This document shows, piece after piece, positions 4,234-6,268 of a stretch of 6,268 bases of DNA. Source of the stretch: Eubacteriales bacterium (lineage in GTDB: Bacteria; Bacillota_A; Clostridia; Lachnospirales; Lachnospiraceae). The notes under the pieces are model-generated. The model was not told the origin of the DNA. It did not search any database and saw only the letters and a list, made by a program, of their open reading frames with translations. Positions within the stretch are counted from its first letter, which is position 1; every line of letters starts with the position of its first letter. The stretch spans positions 1-6,268 of the forward strand of contig JAUNAE010000223.1 in NCBI GenBank assembly GCA_030527765.1. The letters are read 5' to 3'. The translations under genes and the position numbers were made by a program.

Positions 4234-5772
4234 ATGAATTTACAGGCGAAGGAAGTACAATTACTGGAATACAGAGGACACATTCGAAACTGGAAGAAAC
4301 TCTGCGAGATTCTTGAAGTTGAGAATGGGCTCCCACGAGAAGAACGGGAGAAGGCTTTGATTCTGAATGGTTATCGGAAGTGGGGAGAGAAGCTGTGTAA
4401 TCATTTTTATGGGATGTTTGCTTTTGCTCTGAAAGATCAAGATAAGATTCTTGCATTTCGAGATCACTTTGGAACAAAGCCCTTTTACTATTGTGTGACA
4501 GAGCAAAAAGAGCTCCTGTTTGGAACGTTTATCCGGGATATTCTTGCAAAACCGGAATATCGGAAAGAACTGGAAGAGGAAATTCTCCAGAATTACCTGA
4601 CCATGACCTATGTAGGCGGGGAAAAGACGTTTTTTAAAGGAATCAAAAAGCTGATGCCGGGACATTATCTGGTTTTTGAAAATGGAAATCTGGAAATCCA
4701 TTCTTACTGGACTCCAAAATTTCGTCCGGATGATTCCAAATCGCTGGAAGAATATGCTGAAGAAATTAACGATGTTATGAAAGAAATTATGGGAGAAGTG
4801 GAGGATGAGAAGGCGGATGCCTTCTTATCCAGCGGAGTTGATTCTTCGTATATCCTTGCAATGAGCAAAGTGAAACGGGTTCATACATGCGGATACGAGG
4901 AAGAACAGTTTGACGAGTCATCTCTGGCGGAAGATACGGCAAACATACTTGGAAGAGAGAGCAAACGTCTTGTCATTACCCCGGAGGAGTATTTTGGGGA
5001 AGTGACAAGGGTGTGCGAAGGAATGGAGCAGCCTTTGGGCGATGCTTCGGCAGTTGTATTTTCCATCGCCTGCAGACATGTGGCTGAATATGCTCCGGTC
5101 TGTTATTCCGGTGAAGGCAGTGACGAATTCTTTGGTGGGTATCGAATGTACGGAAAAGCAGAACAATATAAAGAGCATCTTCAGGACTTTTATGTTGGTA
5201 ATACGATGATTATGTGTGAAACGGAAAAGAAAGAACTTCTTCTGAACTACCGGGAAGATCTGCGTCCTGTTCAGCTGGTGTCGAATACCTATAAGGAAAT
5301 TGCAGAATATGATCCTCTCTCAAAGATGATGCGAATTGACATGGAATTGTGGCTGGAGGGGGATATCTATCTGAATGTAGACAAGATGAGTGCTGTGAAT
5401 GATCTGGAAGTTCGAATGCCTTTTACAGATCCTCGAATGTTTGAGACTGCATCTCGAATTCCGCCGAAATACAAAGTGACAGAGCAGATGAATAAACTTG
5501 CTTTTCGCACAGCAGCGGGCAAGGTGCTTCCAAAAGAAATTGCGTTCCGGGACAAAAGAGGATTCTCAGTGCCGATTCGTCAGTGGCTTACAGATTCGCG
5601 ATACAACAAAGATGTGAGAGAAAAATTATCCGGAGAGAGTGCCGGCAAGTTCTTTCATAAGGAGAAACTTCAGGAAATGTTTGATGCATTTCTGGAAGGA
5701 GAGAGCGATCTCTGGAGAAAAATCTGGACCATCTACATGTTCCTTGTATGGTATGAAATTTATTTTGCATGA
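4234..5772 (+). CDS. Asparagine-synthetase-like protein lacking the glutaminase active site
   Basis: This 512-residue protein has the fold order of class B (AsnB-type) asparagine synthetases, which adenylate aspartate and transfer ammonia from glutamine. The synthetase half looks intact: PP-loop SSGVDSSY (199-206), SGEGSDEFFGGY (292-303), DKMSAVNDLEVRMPF (383-397) and the later KRGFSVPIRQWL. The glutaminase half is broken. The family starts Met-Cys-Gly-Ile with Cys as nucleophile, whereas this protein begins MNLQAKE at a point equivalent to about residue 65-70. The glutamine-binding NGE motif reads RGH (14-16), so the residues equal to E. coli Asn74 and Glu76 are Arg and His. The rest of the domain, including FRDHFGTKPFYY, is kept. 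It cannot use glutamine in the normal way, so it could use free ammonia, take another acceptor as lasso-peptide and beta-lactam-type homologues do, or be decaying. The ribosome binding site and the long undamaged frame argue against a simple pseudogene. Confidence 0.88.
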   Translation: MNLQAKEVQLLEYRGHIRNWKKLCEILEVENGLPREEREKALILNGYRKWGEKLCNHFYGMFAFALKDQDKILAFRDHFGTKPFYYCVTEQKELLFGTFIRDILAKPEYRKELEEEILQNYLTMTYVGGEKTFFKGIKKLMPGHYLVFENGNLEIHSYWTPKFRPDDSKSLEEYAEEINDVMKEIMGEVEDEKADAFLSSGVDSSYILAMSKVKRVHTCGYEEEQFDESSLAEDTANILGRESKRLVITPEEYFGEVTRVCEGMEQPLGDASAVVFSIACRHVAEYAPVCYSGEGSDEFFGGYRMYGKAEQYKEHLQDFYVGNTMIMCETEKKELLLNYREDLRPVQLVSNTYKEIAEYDPLSKMMRIDMELWLEGDIYLNVDKMSAVNDLEVRMPFTDPRMFETASRIPPKYKVTEQMNKLAFRTAAGKVLPKEIAFRDKRGFSVPIRQWLTDSRYNKDVREKLSGESAGKFFHKEKLQEMFDAFLEGESDLWRKIWTIYMFLVWYEIYFA

Positions 5773-5798
5773 AGATGGGGAAATGAGAAAAGTTTATT

Positions 5799-5855
5799 AA
5801 GACTAAGTTTTGGTTGACAAAAGTTAGTCTTAACTATATTCTTGTAGTTAGTCTT
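5799..5855 (+). promoter_or_regulatory. Promoter with three exact TTAGTCTT operator-like boxes
   Basis: The -35 is TTGACA (5814-5819). The -10 is TATATT (5835-5840, 15-bp spacer) or TATTCT (5837-5842, 17-bp spacer). Exact octamers lie at 5799-5806 (inverted, AAGACTAA), 5824-5831 and 5848-5855, with centres 25 and 24 bp apart. The middle box falls between -35 and -10 and is itself dyadic (GTTA-GTCT-TAAC). The outer boxes flank the -35 and the start point. This arrangement suits a repressor. TTAG half sites recall DtxR/IdeR-type metal-regulator boxes, but that link is only a resemblance. Confidence 0.65.
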
Positions 5856-5917
5856 GTTTAACCACGTTGAACAAGGCCCGACCCGGAATGAGAAAAGTTC
5901 GATACTTTTGGTCGGGC
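5853..5917 (+). other. Structured 5' leader: two adjoining hairpins
   Basis: The first hairpin (5853-5875) has a 10-bp stem, CTTGTTTAAC with GTTGAACAAG, containing one G-U pair and a CAC loop. The next base begins the second hairpin (5876-5917): GCCCGACC/GGTCGGGC, then AAAAGT/ACTTTT, with a 9-base bulge on the 5' side. The pair fills the predicted leader from near the start point to 9 bases before the Shine-Dalgarno GAGAGG. No U tract follows. I do not recognise a known riboswitch class. Confidence 0.55.
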
Positions 5918-5945
5918 ATAACAAAAGAGAGGTGGAACTACAAGT

Positions 5946-6268
5946 ATGAAAAAGAAATCAAAACAGCTCGTTTCAAAGAGTCTTGCGGTACTTATGACCG
6001 GGATGATGGTTGCATCTTCCGGAGCACCGGTGCTGGCAGAGGAAAGTCCTGCATGGCAGGAAGAAACGGTGATGGAACAGGAAATTTCAGAGACTGAAGA
6101 AGCGCAGAAATGGGATATGGAAGGAGAGACTGCGGCTTCAGAAAGCGAAGAAATTACGGTTTCAATCAGTGCGGAAGAAGAGGAGAATGACGAGAACGAG
6201 ATTTCTCAGGAGGACACAGAGGAACTTTTTGAAGAAACGGAAGAAGACCTTTCTGTAGAAGAGGACCT
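5946..6268 (+). CDS. Exported, highly acidic protein, N-terminal part (3' end outside window)
   Basis: The frame is open to the right edge and 107 residues are visible. Residues 1-31 form a Sec signal peptide: a basic start (MKKKSK), a hydrophobic core (LAVLMTGMMVASSG) and a likely cleavage after VLA at 31. What follows is strongly acidic and low in complexity, with runs such as EEEENDENE and EETEED and almost no Lys or Arg after the signal. Clostridial surface proteins often carry such a linker before leucine-rich, fibronectin or enzyme domains, so the real function lies beyond the window. The start is set by an in-frame TAA at 5919-5921 and by AGAGGTGG (5928-5935) about ten bases upstream of the ATG. 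It has its own promoter with three operator-like boxes and a folded leader, implying conditional expression. No product name can be given. Confidence 0.8.
   Translation, partial: MKKKSKQLVSKSLAVLMTGMMVASSGAPVLAEESPAWQEETVMEQEISETEEAQKWDMEGETAASESEEITVSISAEEEENDENEISQEDTEELFEETEEDLSVEED

Noticed and set aside
4234..5772. Lasso-peptide cyclase as the assigned function
   Set aside because: Lasso cyclases are also AsnB-like, but no precursor peptide, leader peptidase or recognition-element gene is seen nearby, and the sequence resembles ordinary clostridial asparagine synthetases more closely.
5799..5831. Inverted TTAGTCTT pair as the terminator of the synthetase-like gene
   Set aside because: The arms could form a stem, but no U run follows and the -35 hexamer lies in the loop, so an operator role fits better.
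5867..6097. Open frame of 76 codons on the plus strand
   Set aside because: It lies across the leader hairpins and in another frame of the exported protein gene. It has no ribosome binding site and an unlikely composition.

Overview
The window looks like a chromosomal segment of a low- to mid-GC, Gram-positive gut Firmicute, most likely a Lachnospiraceae-type Clostridium. The basis is codon use, strong Shine-Dalgarno sites, the style of the fibronectin-type surface protein, and the match of the asparagine-synthetase-like and DUF4956-like proteins to clostridial forms I remember. No database was searched, so the taxon is an inference.

Layout. The left edge (2-1033, +) is the C-terminal end of a secreted protein made of tandem fibronectin type III repeats. 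It faces a two-component system on the minus strand, and a long bidirectional terminator hairpin (1053-1112) separates them. The system is an OmpR/PhoB-type response regulator (2444-3121) followed by its sensor histidine kinase (1186-2457), with overlapping reading frames. Upstream of the regulator lies a 472-bp gene-free stretch (3122-3593). It holds a three-armed inverted-repeat element (3150-3271), decayed tandem repeats (3276-3380), and two divergent extended -10 promoters.

On the plus strand follow a short membrane protein related to the C-terminal two thirds of DUF4956 (3594-4064), a second block of palindromes that begins inside its last codons (4033-4200), and an asparagine-synthetase-like protein (4234-5772). 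The synthetase lacks the catalytic cysteine and the first part of the glutaminase domain but keeps the ATP-pyrophosphatase motifs. After it comes a promoter carrying three exact copies of the octamer TTAGTCTT, a leader with two stacked hairpins, and the start of a signal-peptide-bearing, very acidic exported protein that runs off the right edge.

How the parts may fit. The two-component pair is a self-contained signalling operon whose predicted leader RNA, about 265 nt, includes the three-armed element. The DUF4956-like gene and the synthetase-like gene could share a transcript, since I see no good promoter or U-tract terminator between them. Both are shortened at the N-terminus relative to their families yet have sound ribosome binding sites. 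The last gene looks independently and tightly regulated. The points most worth following are the glutaminase-less synthetase, the two palindromic elements, and the three-operator promoter.
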